This document shows, in pieces, positions 1-7,307 of a stretch of DNA of 9,209 nucleotides (positions within the stretch are counted from its first letter, which is position 1; each line of letters begins with the position of its first letter). The notes below the pieces were generated by a model. That model ran no database searches. It saw only the letters and a list, made by a program, of their open reading frames with translations, and was not told where the DNA came from. A program made the translations under genes and the position numbers. The DNA is from Deltaproteobacteria bacterium (GTDB taxonomy: Bacteria; Desulfobacterota; Desulfarculia; Adiutricales; Adiutricaceae): positions 1 to 9,209 of the forward strand of contig JAITQT010000361.1 of NCBI GenBank assembly GCA_031288745.1, in the 5' to 3' direction.

Positions 1-2
1 TA

Positions 3-89
3 AAAAACATATGTTCTTCGTTTGAGTCTGAGGCAAAGGCTAAAATTAAAAGGTTGATACAGCAGCACGTTTCTCCAATGGAAGGCTGA
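3..89 (+). CDS. Possible C-terminal end of a gene entering from the left edge
   Basis: An open frame runs from the window edge to a TGA at 87-89 and would encode 28 residues containing ESEAKAKIKRLIQQHVSPME, a charged, helix-like sequence unlike translated AT-rich spacer. The other two + frames are broken by stops in the same stretch. It is followed by a T run (about 93-100) but no hairpin that would make a clear terminator. The family cannot be recognised from so short a tail, and a chance open frame of this length is quite possible. Confidence 0.25.
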   Translation, partial: KNICSSFESEAKAKIKRLIQQHVSPMEG

Positions 90-150
90 AAATTTTTTTT
101 AAGGTGCATTGTAGTGATACGTGACAATTAAATTTTGTTTGTAATAATGT

Positions 151-179
151 TTGATTATCTTTCCTAGGATGGATATAAT
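151..179 (+). promoter_or_regulatory. Sigma70-type promoter for the M23 peptidase gene
   Basis: TTGATT at 151-156 (4 of 6 consensus bases), a 17-base spacer, and a perfect TATAAT at 174-179. The predicted transcript starts near 186, about 60 bases before the TTG start of the peptidase gene. A second, overlapping candidate lies just upstream: GTGACA at 121-126, a 16-base spacer, and AATAAT at 143-148. No other good promoter was seen before pstS, so this may serve the two wall-related genes and possibly the pst genes too. Confidence 0.6.
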
Positions 180-187
180 TAAGCAAA

Positions 188-203
188 TGACCGTCAAAGG
201 TCA
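188..203. repeat. Inverted repeat TGACC-N6-GGTCA at the predicted transcription start
   Basis: TGACC (188-192) and GGTCA (199-203) form a perfect 5-bp inverted repeat with a 6-base spacer, 9 bases after the -10 box. The 5-6-5 spacing is that of binding sites for dimeric helix-turn-helix regulators of the CRP/FNR type, and the position over +1 would suit a repressor. It could equally be a small hairpin at the 5' end of the mRNA, or chance. Confidence 0.3.
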
Positions 204-247
204 CGACTCTGGCCCTAACTGCGTTTCGATTTTAAGGGCGATGAGTA

Positions 248-2170
248 TTGCGTTTTTTGAATAGAGGTCAAAACATTACAAAAGGGAGGTGCCGTCGCCC
301 GAGGACACGAGAGTGGGCTTTTGGGCGGCCGGATATGCAGGGCGGAGGCAATAAAAAACCCCTTAATAGAAGAGTTTCGGGCCCGTTGTTTGGCTGGAGC
401 GATATTTTAGCTCTTTTACGATCTAAAATATTCGGCTTTTGGAAAAAGGTAGGCCCTGGTGCCGCCCCTAAGTTAGATAAAAGGGACCAGGCAAAATATT
501 TAGGTTTTAAACTTAATCCTTCTAAGTTTTTTAAGGGTATAATTGAGGGGCTAATTAATCAAAAGATAATTGAAGTTAAACAGTCCACTTCGCGCCCCCA
601 GACTAAAGGCTCACCCCCTAAGTCTTCAGAAATCCAAGATAATTTAGAGGGAGAAAAAAACAAAGAGCCAATGACCTCTAAGTTTCTCCAAGAGGCCACT
701 TGGCCCAAAGTTTGCCGTCTATGCCCATTAACTGGCCTTAGCTCGCTTTTTAGCTCTATTTTTGGGGCTAAAATAGCCTTAGCCGCCTCTAACCTTGAGC
801 CTTATAAAAGGCGCGATGAGCGGGGTTGGTTAAGAGAGTTTTGGGGCCGCCTTAAGGGCTATCTTCCCTGGTCAGCCCCGATAATCGTCTTAATAATAGG
901 TTTAAGTTTGTGGTTTGGGCTAAGCGATAAGCAGGTCAAGCCTCCCGTTGAGTCTATGGTAACTGCAGCCCAGCCAATGGAGACTAATATCGAAGAGGAG
1001 AGCGACTATAGCGTTGCCTCCATAAAGAGCGGCCCCATGACCCTTGATCGCGACTGGCGCGATTCTGTTTTGGTCGATACCTTTGTAATGGAAAAGGGGG
1101 GCACTTTAAGCCAAGCCTTTGAGAAAATTAATCTCTCCCAAGCACAAAGAAGGAGCTTATATCTAATTTTAGAGCGTGAGCAACTCCTCTCTCAAGTTAA
1201 GCCCGGAGAGCGCTTTAGCGCCTGGTGGAATAACGAGCGCCGAGAGGAGCAAGATTTGGAGAGGCTTGAGTATGTACCCGAGCCTGGGCTAAGAGCTATA
1301 GTCTTTATGCCCGGAGGCCCAGACGGTTTTTATTTTTTTCGTTTAAACTCCCCGGCTAGGAAGATTTATCAGGCTATCGAGGGTCAGGTGGAGGATACCT
1401 TTTGGACTGCGGCAGAGAAAGCTGGCTTGGAGCCTTGGGTGAGCTTAAAGATTATTGATTTGATGGCCTCTCAGATCGATTTTGTCTCTGACGTTAGAAA
1501 GGGTGATGATTTTCAATTTCTATTTTTAGGCGAATATAGAGAAGGTAAGCTAATAGCCACTCCAATAATCAAGATGATCCGTATGACCAACGGTAGCGTT
1601 ACCTATGAATTTTTCCGTCACGTTGGGGCCGACGGGCAAGAAGATTATTTTGACGACCAATTTAGATCCATCCATAAGGCCTTTTTTAAATCGCCCCTTC
1701 AGTATAAAAGAGTTTCTTCTAAGTATACTAACGCCCGTATGCACCCTATTTTAAAGATAGTTAGACCTCATTTAGGGGTTGACTACGCGGCCCCCCAAGG
1801 GACCCCGGTATCGGCCGTGGCCGACGGGGCAGTAAAATCGGCTGGCTTTAGGGGCGGCTACGGAAGATTAGTGGTCTTAGATCACGAAGGCGACTACCAA
1901 ACTATGTACGCCCATCTTTCCGTCATCGCTAAGGGCTTAAAACCTGGGACTAAGGTCTCTCAAGGAGATTATATCGGAGACGTGGGGGCCACGGGTTTGG
2001 CTACCGGGCCCCATTTAGATTTTAGGATCTTACGTAAGGGTGCCTTTATCAACCCAGAAGAGGCCCTTTCTAAGATAGAGGGCCGGCCGCTGCCTCTGGA
2101 GGAGAGGATGACTTTTGCTGAAAACATGACTAAGGACATGGACCTTTTGAAAAAGTTATTGGCCAAGTGA
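248..2170 (+). CDS. Membrane-anchored M23 (LytM/MepM-type) peptidoglycan endopeptidase
   Basis: Likely a zinc endopeptidase that cuts peptide cross-links of peptidoglycan in the periplasm, anchored in the inner membrane. As called it has 640 residues: a long basic, cytosolic-looking region (1-205), one transmembrane helix at about 208-225 (IIVLIIGLSLWFGL), a LysM/OapA-like segment near 275-340, a Csd3/MepM-like middle domain near 380-465, and the M23 domain near 485-605. In the catalytic domain the first motif HxxxD is intact (H508, D512) and H556 sits in MYAHLS, but the last motif reads H589-L-D591 where the family usually has HxH, so one zinc ligand is Asp instead of His. The start is uncertain: TTG at 248 has AAGGG at 234-238 (9 bases away), while an in-frame ATG at 335 (residue 30) would remove a very Arg-rich leader. 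Its TGA overlaps the next gene's GTG. Function is confident at family level; the exact bond cut is not known. Confidence 0.9.
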   Translation: MRFLNRGQNITKGRCRRPRTREWAFGRPDMQGGGNKKPLNRRVSGPLFGWSDILALLRSKIFGFWKKVGPGAAPKLDKRDQAKYLGFKLNPSKFFKGIIEGLINQKIIEVKQSTSRPQTKGSPPKSSEIQDNLEGEKNKEPMTSKFLQEATWPKVCRLCPLTGLSSLFSSIFGAKIALAASNLEPYKRRDERGWLREFWGRLKGYLPWSAPIIVLIIGLSLWFGLSDKQVKPPVESMVTAAQPMETNIEEESDYSVASIKSGPMTLDRDWRDSVLVDTFVMEKGGTLSQAFEKINLSQAQRRSLYLILEREQLLSQVKPGERFSAWWNNERREEQDLERLEYVPEPGLRAIVFMPGGPDGFYFFRLNSPARKIYQAIEGQVEDTFWTAAEKAGLEPWVSLKIIDLMASQIDFVSDVRKGDDFQFLFLGEYREGKLIATPIIKMIRMTNGSVTYEFFRHVGADGQEDYFDDQFRSIHKAFFKSPLQYKRVSSKYTNARMHPILKIVRPHLGVDYAAPQGTPVSAVADGAVKSAGFRGGYGRLVVLDHEGDYQTMYAHLSVIAKGLKPGTKVSQGDYIGDVGATGLATGPHLDFRILRKGAFINPEEALSKIEGRPLPLEERMTFAENMTKDMDLLKKLLAK

Positions 2171-3264
2171 GGGAGGGAGTAAGCCAAAGGATAGTGGAGT
2201 TAACCCGCGCTCTTTGGGCCTTCTTAAATAAAGCTTGCCAAGAAAAGGTCTTTCCTGGCTGCGTCTTTGTTTATGGTAGGCCCAGGTTTAGAGAGAGGAG
2301 GGTCATATTTACTGGCCTAAGGGGGCTAACTAGAAATAGAGAGGCCGTCACTAAGGACTTGGTCTACGATCTGGCTTCCCTGACCAAAGTGCTATCGACG
2401 ACTTCTTTACTAATGATGGCCATTGATTTAGGCTTAATCAAGCTTTCAACTAGCCTAGGGGCGTTAGACTGGGAGGTGCCAGATGATCTTAAAGCGGTCA
2501 CTATTTTGGATTTATTGAGCCACCGTTCTGGCTTACCCCCCTGGAGGCCCTATTGGGCTGACCAGGGCCTAGCCCAAAAGGAGAGGCTAAAGGCGACTAT
2601 TTTAAGGGAAAGGCCTCTATTTGAGCGGGGGCAAGGAAGGCTTTATAGTGATCTTAATTTTATGCTCTTAGGATTTTTGATTGAAGAACTCCTAAATGAC
2701 CAGATAGCTGAGCTATTTGAAGAAAAGATAGCCAAAAAGTTAAATTTAAGTTTAGCTAGCTTTAACTCCGCTAACCTAAAACTAGCCCCTACCGAAGACG
2801 GCCCCAGGGTGGGTGGACCCCTAGATTATCCGGGTTTAAAAATGCTAGGCCCCGTCCCTTTAGGGCGGGTCCACGACGATAACGCCGCCCTCTTGGGCGG
2901 TGCGGCCGGACACGCCGGGCTCTTTAGCTCGGCGCTCGACGTGTGGTCTATTATAGAAGATTGGGCCCAAAGCCAGGCCGTGGATCAAGGATTTTTGGTT
3001 AGTCAAAGAACAATTTTAAGCTTTTTGTCGGAGGCCTCAAGTCAAGGGAGGCCCCCTAGGGCGGCTGGATTTGATATTGGCCAAGGCTTATTAGAGGGCT
3101 TTAGGGGGCACTTAGGTTACAGCGGAGGCTCATTTTGGTGGAACCCTCTCCATGATAAGGCCTACGTTTTATTATGCAATAGGGTCCATCCAACAGCCAG
3201 GGGCTCTAAAATGGACTCTTTTAGGGCCGCACTTAATCAAAATTTAATTGATTTTTTAACCTAA
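2167..3264 (+). CDS. Beta-lactamase-fold serine hydrolase (class C / EstB-like)
   Basis: A 365-residue protein of the beta-lactamase-related serine hydrolase family, which includes class C beta-lactamases, DD-peptidases and esterases. Visible landmarks: SxxK nucleophile motif SLTK at 71-74; LLSHRSGLPPW at 116-126, a family hallmark; Tyr motif YSD at 160-162 in place of YxN; GHAGLFSS at 248-255; and HLGYSGG at 315-321 in the place of the KTG box. No signal peptide or membrane helix is seen, so it looks cytoplasmic, which argues against a secreted beta-lactamase. The GTG at 2167 overlaps the upstream stop (GTGA), implying translational coupling with the M23 gene. GTG at 2194 (residue 10) is an alternative, with GGGAGGGAG at 2171-2179 rather far upstream. 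The coupling suggests a cell-wall role such as muropeptide processing, but this is inference; substrate is unknown. Confidence 0.85.
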   Translation: MREGVSQRIVELTRALWAFLNKACQEKVFPGCVFVYGRPRFRERRVIFTGLRGLTRNREAVTKDLVYDLASLTKVLSTTSLLMMAIDLGLIKLSTSLGALDWEVPDDLKAVTILDLLSHRSGLPPWRPYWADQGLAQKERLKATILRERPLFERGQGRLYSDLNFMLLGFLIEELLNDQIAELFEEKIAKKLNLSLASFNSANLKLAPTEDGPRVGGPLDYPGLKMLGPVPLGRVHDDNAALLGGAAGHAGLFSSALDVWSIIEDWAQSQAVDQGFLVSQRTILSFLSEASSQGRPPRAAGFDIGQGLLEGFRGHLGYSGGSFWWNPLHDKAYVLLCNRVHPTARGSKMDSFRAALNQNLIDFLT

Positions 3265-3323
3265 AAAAAAGGCCAGTTACTATTTTTTCAAAACTTAAAT
3301 CGATTTTTATTGGCCCCGCGCCA

Positions 3324-4331
3324 TTGACTGTAAAAATAGGCTTAAGGGGTTTTATTAAGAGAGAGGCTATTTCGCGATTGCGTCTCGCTAGCGCTTTATT
3401 TTTAATCATTTTAACGTTCTTTATCTCGCCGCAGCTTTTAGCTCAAACTAAAAAGCTAGCCTTAAGGATCTCTGGCTCTTCTACTCTACTTCCTTTCGTT
3501 CAAAGCGCAGCCGAACTCTTTTGTCAAAAGAGACCGGAGTTATTACTAACCGTTTCCGGGACGGGCACGGGGGAGGGCATAAGATCTTTAATTTATGGGA
3601 ACGTCGATATAGCTACAGCCTCAAGAGATATGGCGGAGGTTGAAAGACAAGAAGCAAAGCAGGCTGGGCTCAATTTAATAAAAAAAACCGTGGCCTTAGA
3701 TTGCCTCGTGGTTATCGTCCACCCCTCAAATCCGGTCAGTAACCTAACCATGGAGCAACTTAAGGGCCTTTACACTGGCCGCTACGCCAATTGGAATCAA
3801 TTGGGAGGGCCGGATATGGTTATCGTCGCGGTTAACCGTGATAGTAGCTCGGGGACCTTTGAGATGTGGATTGATAAGGTTCTGAGCTGGGAGCGCCACC
3901 GCCGAGACGCCCAAGTCCAATCATCTTCCGGTGGCGCGCTCTATGCGGTGGCTGGAAATCGCCACGCCGTTGGCTACGTCTCTATGGGCTTTGTTTCGCC
4001 CATGGTAAAAAGCCTTACCGTTAACGGCGTTATTCCAAGCCAACAAACGGTTTCAGATGGTAGCTACCCCATTAGTCGCGAACTTTTTATGTTTTATAAT
4101 AAAGGGCCCAAGGTTCAGGTCCAAGATTTTCTAAATTACTTAGATAGCCACGAAGGCCTCGATTTAATTAAGCGCGCGGGCTTTTTGCCTCCCTCAGCTG
4201 GGCTCAGCTCTAAAAAAAGAGCTATTGAAAGTCAATTATCCTTTCTCTCCCAAGGGGAGAGGCCGGTTCAAAATGGGTCTTTTATCTCTTTTTCAGCCAC
4301 CCAAAGCTTATTTTGGCAAGGGCCGCAATGA
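3324..4331 (+). CDS. pstS: Phosphate ABC transporter, periplasmic phosphate-binding protein PstS
   Basis: Binds inorganic phosphate in the periplasm and hands it to the PstC/PstA channel. The 335-residue product has an N-terminal signal peptide (basic to R20, hydrophobic 21-34, likely cut after LLA at 40). It keeps the phosphate-binding signatures: SGSSTLLP at 50-57, SGTGTGEG at 78-85, TASR at 98-101 and NRDSSSGTFE at 171-180. The normal family end (RAGFLPP, 284-290) is followed by a polar tail of about 45 residues. The start is weak: TTG at 3324 has no ribosome binding site. TTG at 3378 (residue 19) has GAGAGG at 3361-3366, 11 bases upstream, and would give a compact signal peptide beginning MRLASALF. 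The stop overlaps the pstC ATG (ATGA). No clear Pho box or strong promoter was found in the 59 bases before it. Confidence 0.95.
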   Translation: MTVKIGLRGFIKREAISRLRLASALFLIILTFFISPQLLAQTKKLALRISGSSTLLPFVQSAAELFCQKRPELLLTVSGTGTGEGIRSLIYGNVDIATASRDMAEVERQEAKQAGLNLIKKTVALDCLVVIVHPSNPVSNLTMEQLKGLYTGRYANWNQLGGPDMVIVAVNRDSSSGTFEMWIDKVLSWERHRRDAQVQSSSGGALYAVAGNRHAVGYVSMGFVSPMVKSLTVNGVIPSQQTVSDGSYPISRELFMFYNKGPKVQVQDFLNYLDSHEGLDLIKRAGFLPPSAGLSSKKRAIESQLSFLSQGERPVQNGSFISFSATQSLFWQGPQ

Positions 4332-5311
4332 AAGAATCTAACGGCGTTCATACGATTAACCAGGGGTTAGAAAGCGGTTCGAAAGCGGGTTATAGTAATA
4401 AGATTTTTACTCTAAGACCCCGCTTATCTCCGGCTGAAAAGGGCTCTAGGCTCTTTTTTCTGATTTGCGCTATCTTAGCTATGGGCCAGATGTTTTTGAT
4501 CATGGTCTTCCTCTTTAAAGAGGCCTCTGGGCTCTTTATTTCTAAACCAGGTAGCCCCGCTCTTAGCCTAGTTGATTTTTTAGGCCGTAACGATTGGTAT
4601 CCCACTTATCCCGACGCCACCTTTGGGGCTTTAGCTTTGGTGGCTGGATCAATTAGCGTGGCCCTTTTTTCTACGTTTTTAGCCACCCCTGTGGGGTTGG
4701 GCTTAGCCGCCTATCTTAGCTGCGTGGCCTCCCAAAGGCGGCGCGAGTTGTTTAAGCCTATGGTGGAGCTTTTAGCCTCTGTACCTTCGGTTATCTTGGG
4801 TTTGGTGGGTATGGCCGTTTTAGCTCCCTTTTTACAACAAGCCCTAAATATACCCACTGGGCTTAATTTATTTAATGCGTCGGTTATCTTAGCTATCATG
4901 GCTATCCCCACTATCGCTTCTTTAGCTGAGGACGCCTTGTCGGCCGTGCCTAGGGATATCCAAGACGCCTCTTACGCCTTAGGGGCTACGTGCTGGGAGA
5001 CAATTTGGCGGGTGATCTTACCTTCGGCCATGGGCGGGTTAGCTACGGCCGTCATTTTGGGGCTGGGTAGGGCCCTAGGGGAGACAATGGTGGTCTTAAT
5101 GGTAGCAGGCGGGGCTGCCCAGATACCAAATTCGCTCTTTGATAGCGTCAGACCATTAACTGCGACTTTAGCCGCCGAGATGGGTGAAGCGGCTATAGGC
5201 GGAAGGCACTACCAAGCGCTCTTCGCCTTAGGGGCCGTTTTGTTTCTGACCACCTTGGCCTTTAATCTTTTAGCTTGGCATTTAAGTCGGCGCTGGCGCG
5301 GCGCTCGCTAG
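4328..5311 (+). CDS. pstC: Phosphate ABC transporter permease PstC
   Basis: Inner-membrane permease that with PstA forms the phosphate channel. I place the start at ATG 4328 (327 residues) because AAGGG at 4318-4322 lies 5 bases upstream and the ATG overlaps the pstS stop; a TTG at 4313 would add five residues. About six hydrophobic segments are seen, near 42-65, 99-126, 145-170, 184-202, 235-260 and 297-318. The cytoplasmic EAA loop that docks on the ATPase is clear: DASYALGA around 213-220, then ILP at 230-232, with GRALGET just after. The N-terminal 30 or so residues are polar and cytosolic, as is usual in PstC. pstA follows after 7 bases. Confidence 0.95.
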   Translation: MKESNGVHTINQGLESGSKAGYSNKIFTLRPRLSPAEKGSRLFFLICAILAMGQMFLIMVFLFKEASGLFISKPGSPALSLVDFLGRNDWYPTYPDATFGALALVAGSISVALFSTFLATPVGLGLAAYLSCVASQRRRELFKPMVELLASVPSVILGLVGMAVLAPFLQQALNIPTGLNLFNASVILAIMAIPTIASLAEDALSAVPRDIQDASYALGATCWETIWRVILPSAMGGLATAVILGLGRALGETMVVLMVAGGAAQIPNSLFDSVRPLTATLAAEMGEAAIGGRHYQALFALGAVLFLTTLAFNLLAWHLSRRWRGAR

Positions 5312-5318
5312 GAGACAG

Positions 5319-6191
5319 ATGCTTTTAGGTTATAGCCCTAAGGCTAGAAAAAATCGAGAGTGGTTGGCTTTATTGGCCCTTAAGTTAGTCGCCTATGTGG
5401 CCCTAATTATTTTGGCCTTGATGATATTTTATATTGTATTTCATGGATTTAAGGCTATTAATTTTGATTTTTTAACTAAGTTTCCTAGTGATTTTATGAG
5501 AAAGGGAGGGATCTTACCCGCTATTTTAGGCACTTTGTATTTGGCGGCAGGTTCTATGGTCGTTTCCCTCCCTTTAGGCTTTGGGGCGGCTATTTATTTA
5601 ACGGATTACGCAAAACCAGGGCCGCTAGTATCAATAATTCGTTTAGGCGTGGCCAATCTAGCCGCCGTACCCTCGGTTGTCTTTGGGCTATTTGGCCTGG
5701 CTCTTTTTGTAGTGGGCTTTGGCTTTGGCCGCTCGCTTTTGTCAGGCTGCCTCACTTTAGGGCTATTAACCTTACCCACGGTCACTGCGGCCGCCGAGGA
5801 GGCCTTAAGGCAGACTCCCCAATCATTTAGGGAAGCTGCCTTGGCCTTGGGGGCCAACCGCTGGCAGGCGATTAGACAGGTCGTTTTGCCGGCGGCCCTG
5901 CCCGGGATGTTAACCGGGGCTATATTAGCATTAGGCAGGGCGGCTGGGGAAACGGCCCCCATAATTTTAACCGCTGCAGCCGCCTTTAGTCCGGCTTTGC
6001 CAGATTCTCTCTTTAACGAGGTCATGAGTTTGCCCACCCATATTTTTAATATGGCCACCAACGGTGCCTTTATTGAGCAAACTAGAGTTAGGCAGTTTGG
6101 GACCGCTTTGGTCTTAATGGCCTTGGTTTTGGGCCTGTCGCTGGTGGCCATAGTCATTCGGGCTAAGCTGATTCGGAGACGCAAATGGTAA
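5319..6191 (+). CDS. pstA: Phosphate ABC transporter permease PstA
   Basis: Second inner-membrane subunit of the phosphate channel, 290 residues, the usual family length. Hydrophobic segments appear near 22-44, 67-95, 110-135, 142-160, 195-220 and 260-281. The EAA motif is textbook: E172-A-A-L-A-L-G178 followed by VVLP at 188-191, then GRAAGET at 206-212. ATG 5319 follows AGGAG at 5310-5314, which includes the last bases of the pstC stop. The gene's end overlaps pstB by 7 bases, so translation of the two is likely coupled. Confidence 0.95.
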   Translation: MLLGYSPKARKNREWLALLALKLVAYVALIILALMIFYIVFHGFKAINFDFLTKFPSDFMRKGGILPAILGTLYLAAGSMVVSLPLGFGAAIYLTDYAKPGPLVSIIRLGVANLAAVPSVVFGLFGLALFVVGFGFGRSLLSGCLTLGLLTLPTVTAAAEEALRQTPQSFREAALALGANRWQAIRQVVLPAALPGMLTGAILALGRAAGETAPIILTAAAAFSPALPDSLFNEVMSLPTHIFNMATNGAFIEQTRVRQFGTALVLMALVLGLSLVAIVIRAKLIRRRKW

Positions 6192-6940
6192 AGCCGCCGG
6201 CCATATCAGCCCGCTCGGTTAGTTTTTATTACGGCGAGTTTCAAGCCTTGCGTGACATAAATCTGGAAATCGCTAAAGATGAGATTACCGCCCTTATCGG
6301 GCCCTCGGGCTGCGGTAAATCGACTTTTTTAAAGCTTTTAAATCGCATGAACGATTTTGTACCAGGGGCTAGGTTATCGGGAGAGATCATTATCGGCGGG
6401 GTTAACGTCTACGGCCCCCAAGCCGACCCAGTGGAAATTAGAAGAAAGGTGGGCATGGTCTTTCAAAAGCCCAACCCCTTCCCTAAATCTATTTACGACA
6501 ACATTTGTTACGGCCCAAGGTTGGTGGGGGTTAAGAAAAAGAGCGCTCTCGATGAGGTGGTGGAAAAGGCCCTAAAGGCTGCGGCTCTTTGGGATGACGT
6601 CAAGGATAAGCTTAATAAATCAGCTTTCGAGCTAAGTGGGGGCCAGCAGCAAAGGGTGTGCATTGCTAGAGCGTTGGCCCTTGAGCCGGACATACTTTTA
6701 ATGGACGAACCTACCAGCGCCTTAGATCCTATAGCTACGGCCAAAGTGGAAGAATGGATTAAGCAATCAAAGCTTTCCATCGTCATCGTTACCCACAATA
6801 TGCAGCAGGCCGCTAGGATTAGCCACGGCACGGCCTTTTTTTACATGGGCGAACTAATAGAGTTCGCCCCCACCTTAACCCTGTTTACTAGCCCTAAAGA
6901 GAGTCGGACAGAAAATTACATTACCGGCCGTTTTGGCTGA
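6185..6940 (+). CDS. pstB: Phosphate ABC transporter ATP-binding protein PstB
   Basis: The ATPase that drives phosphate import, on the cytoplasmic face of PstCA. All 251 residues fit the family: Walker A GPSGCGKST at 39-47, Q-loop Q94 in MVFQKPNPFP, ABC signature LSGGQQQR at 150-157, Walker B ILLMDEP at 170-176, D-loop SALD at 178-181 and switch His H204 in VTHN. The FQKPNPFP and ENYITGRFG stretches are typical of PstB rather than of other ABC ATPases. ATG 6185 has GGAG at 6175-6178, 6 bases upstream. It is the last gene of the compact pst unit; phoU, its usual follower, begins more than 500 bases later. Confidence 0.97.
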   Translation: MVKPPAISARSVSFYYGEFQALRDINLEIAKDEITALIGPSGCGKSTFLKLLNRMNDFVPGARLSGEIIIGGVNVYGPQADPVEIRRKVGMVFQKPNPFPKSIYDNICYGPRLVGVKKKSALDEVVEKALKAAALWDDVKDKLNKSAFELSGGQQQRVCIARALALEPDILLMDEPTSALDPIATAKVEEWIKQSKLSIVIVTHNMQQAARISHGTAFFYMGELIEFAPTLTLFTSPKESRTENYITGRFG

Positions 6941-6979
6941 GATAATTAGAGGGTCTTTTACTTTAGGCTAATTGAGGAA

Positions 6980-7011
6980 CCCAAAAAGGGCCAGGTTTCG
7001 CTATTTTTGGG
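6980..7011 (+). terminator. Possible weak terminator after pstB
   Basis: CCCAAAAA (6980-6987) pairs perfectly with TTTTTGGG (7004-7011) across a 16-base loop, 40 bases after the pstB stop. The T run lies inside the stem and not after it, so this is not a standard intrinsic terminator. It could also act as a 3' end stabilised by the hairpin. Confidence 0.3.
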
Positions 7012-7195
7012 CCTAGATTAATCAAGAGGCTGTAGGTAAAGAAAATGTAAAATATTAATAAAAGTGTTTTGGCCCCTAATAAAAAAAACACGGTTAATTT
7101 AAGTACTTTTTTAGATAAATAACTGAAAATAGATATAGAAATTAAAAGCAAACTATAAATCTAAAAAAAAAGTAAGTTAAGCTAAACTGTACTCT

Positions 7196-7225
7196 CTCGG
7201 TCCTAGCCGGATTTTAAGGACCGAG
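7196..7225. repeat. Perfect 9-bp inverted repeat upstream of phoU
   Basis: CTCGGTCCT at 7196-7204 and AGGACCGAG at 7217-7225 are exact reverse complements with a 12-base spacer; one G-T pair extends the stem. No T run follows on either strand, so it is not an ordinary terminator. It ends 47 bases before the phoU -35 box. It may be an operator, or a hairpin at the 3' end of a read-through pst transcript. Confidence 0.5.
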
Positions 7226-7272
7226 GTGGTCGAAAAATTGTTAAATAATTATTAGCTCTAAGCCTGACTCGC

Positions 7273-7301
7273 TTTACAGCCAATAATCTTTTTCCTATTA
7301 T
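7273..7301 (+). promoter_or_regulatory. Sigma70-type promoter for phoU
   Basis: TTTACA at 7273-7278 (5 of 6 bases), an exact 17-base spacer, and TATTAT at 7296-7301 (5 of 6). Transcription would begin near 7308, leaving a leader of about 155 nt before the phoU ATG. It supports separate transcription of phoU from pstSCAB. No Pho-box-like direct repeats were seen around it. Confidence 0.6.
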
Positions 7302-7307
7302 AGACAA

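Larger units (their letters stand above)
6941..7272. other. AT-rich intergenic stretch between pstB and the phoU promoter
   Basis: No convincing gene lies here. The sequence is AT-rich, with A runs at 7081-7088 and 7163-7171. Its notable structures are a weak hairpin at 6980-7011 (possible end of the pst transcript), a weak GTGTTTT/AAAACAC pairing at 7064-7070 and 7085-7091, and a strong inverted repeat at 7196-7225. A - strand frame at 6963-7151 would encode a Phe/Ile/Leu-rich peptide from a TTG without a ribosome binding site, and I regard it as spurious. Confidence 0.5.

Noticed and set aside
241..264. Alternative ATG at 241 just before the M23 gene
   Set aside because: It reads only seven codons to a TAG and sits too close to the AAGGG at 234-238.
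3265..3323. Pho box or promoter before pstS
   Set aside because: No pair of TGTCA-like direct repeats at 11-base spacing was found. The best promoter match (TTTTCA at 3285-3290 and TATTGG at 3308-3313) is poor.
5606..6184. A 192-codon open frame on the - strand opposite pstA
   Set aside because: It lies wholly inside pstA, whose family assignment is certain; its Ala/Lys/Pro-rich translation is what the complement of this codon usage gives.
6963..7151. A 62-codon - strand frame rich in Phe, Ile and Leu, possible small membrane protein
   Set aside because: It begins with TTG, has no ribosome binding site, and its composition is that expected from AT-rich spacer.
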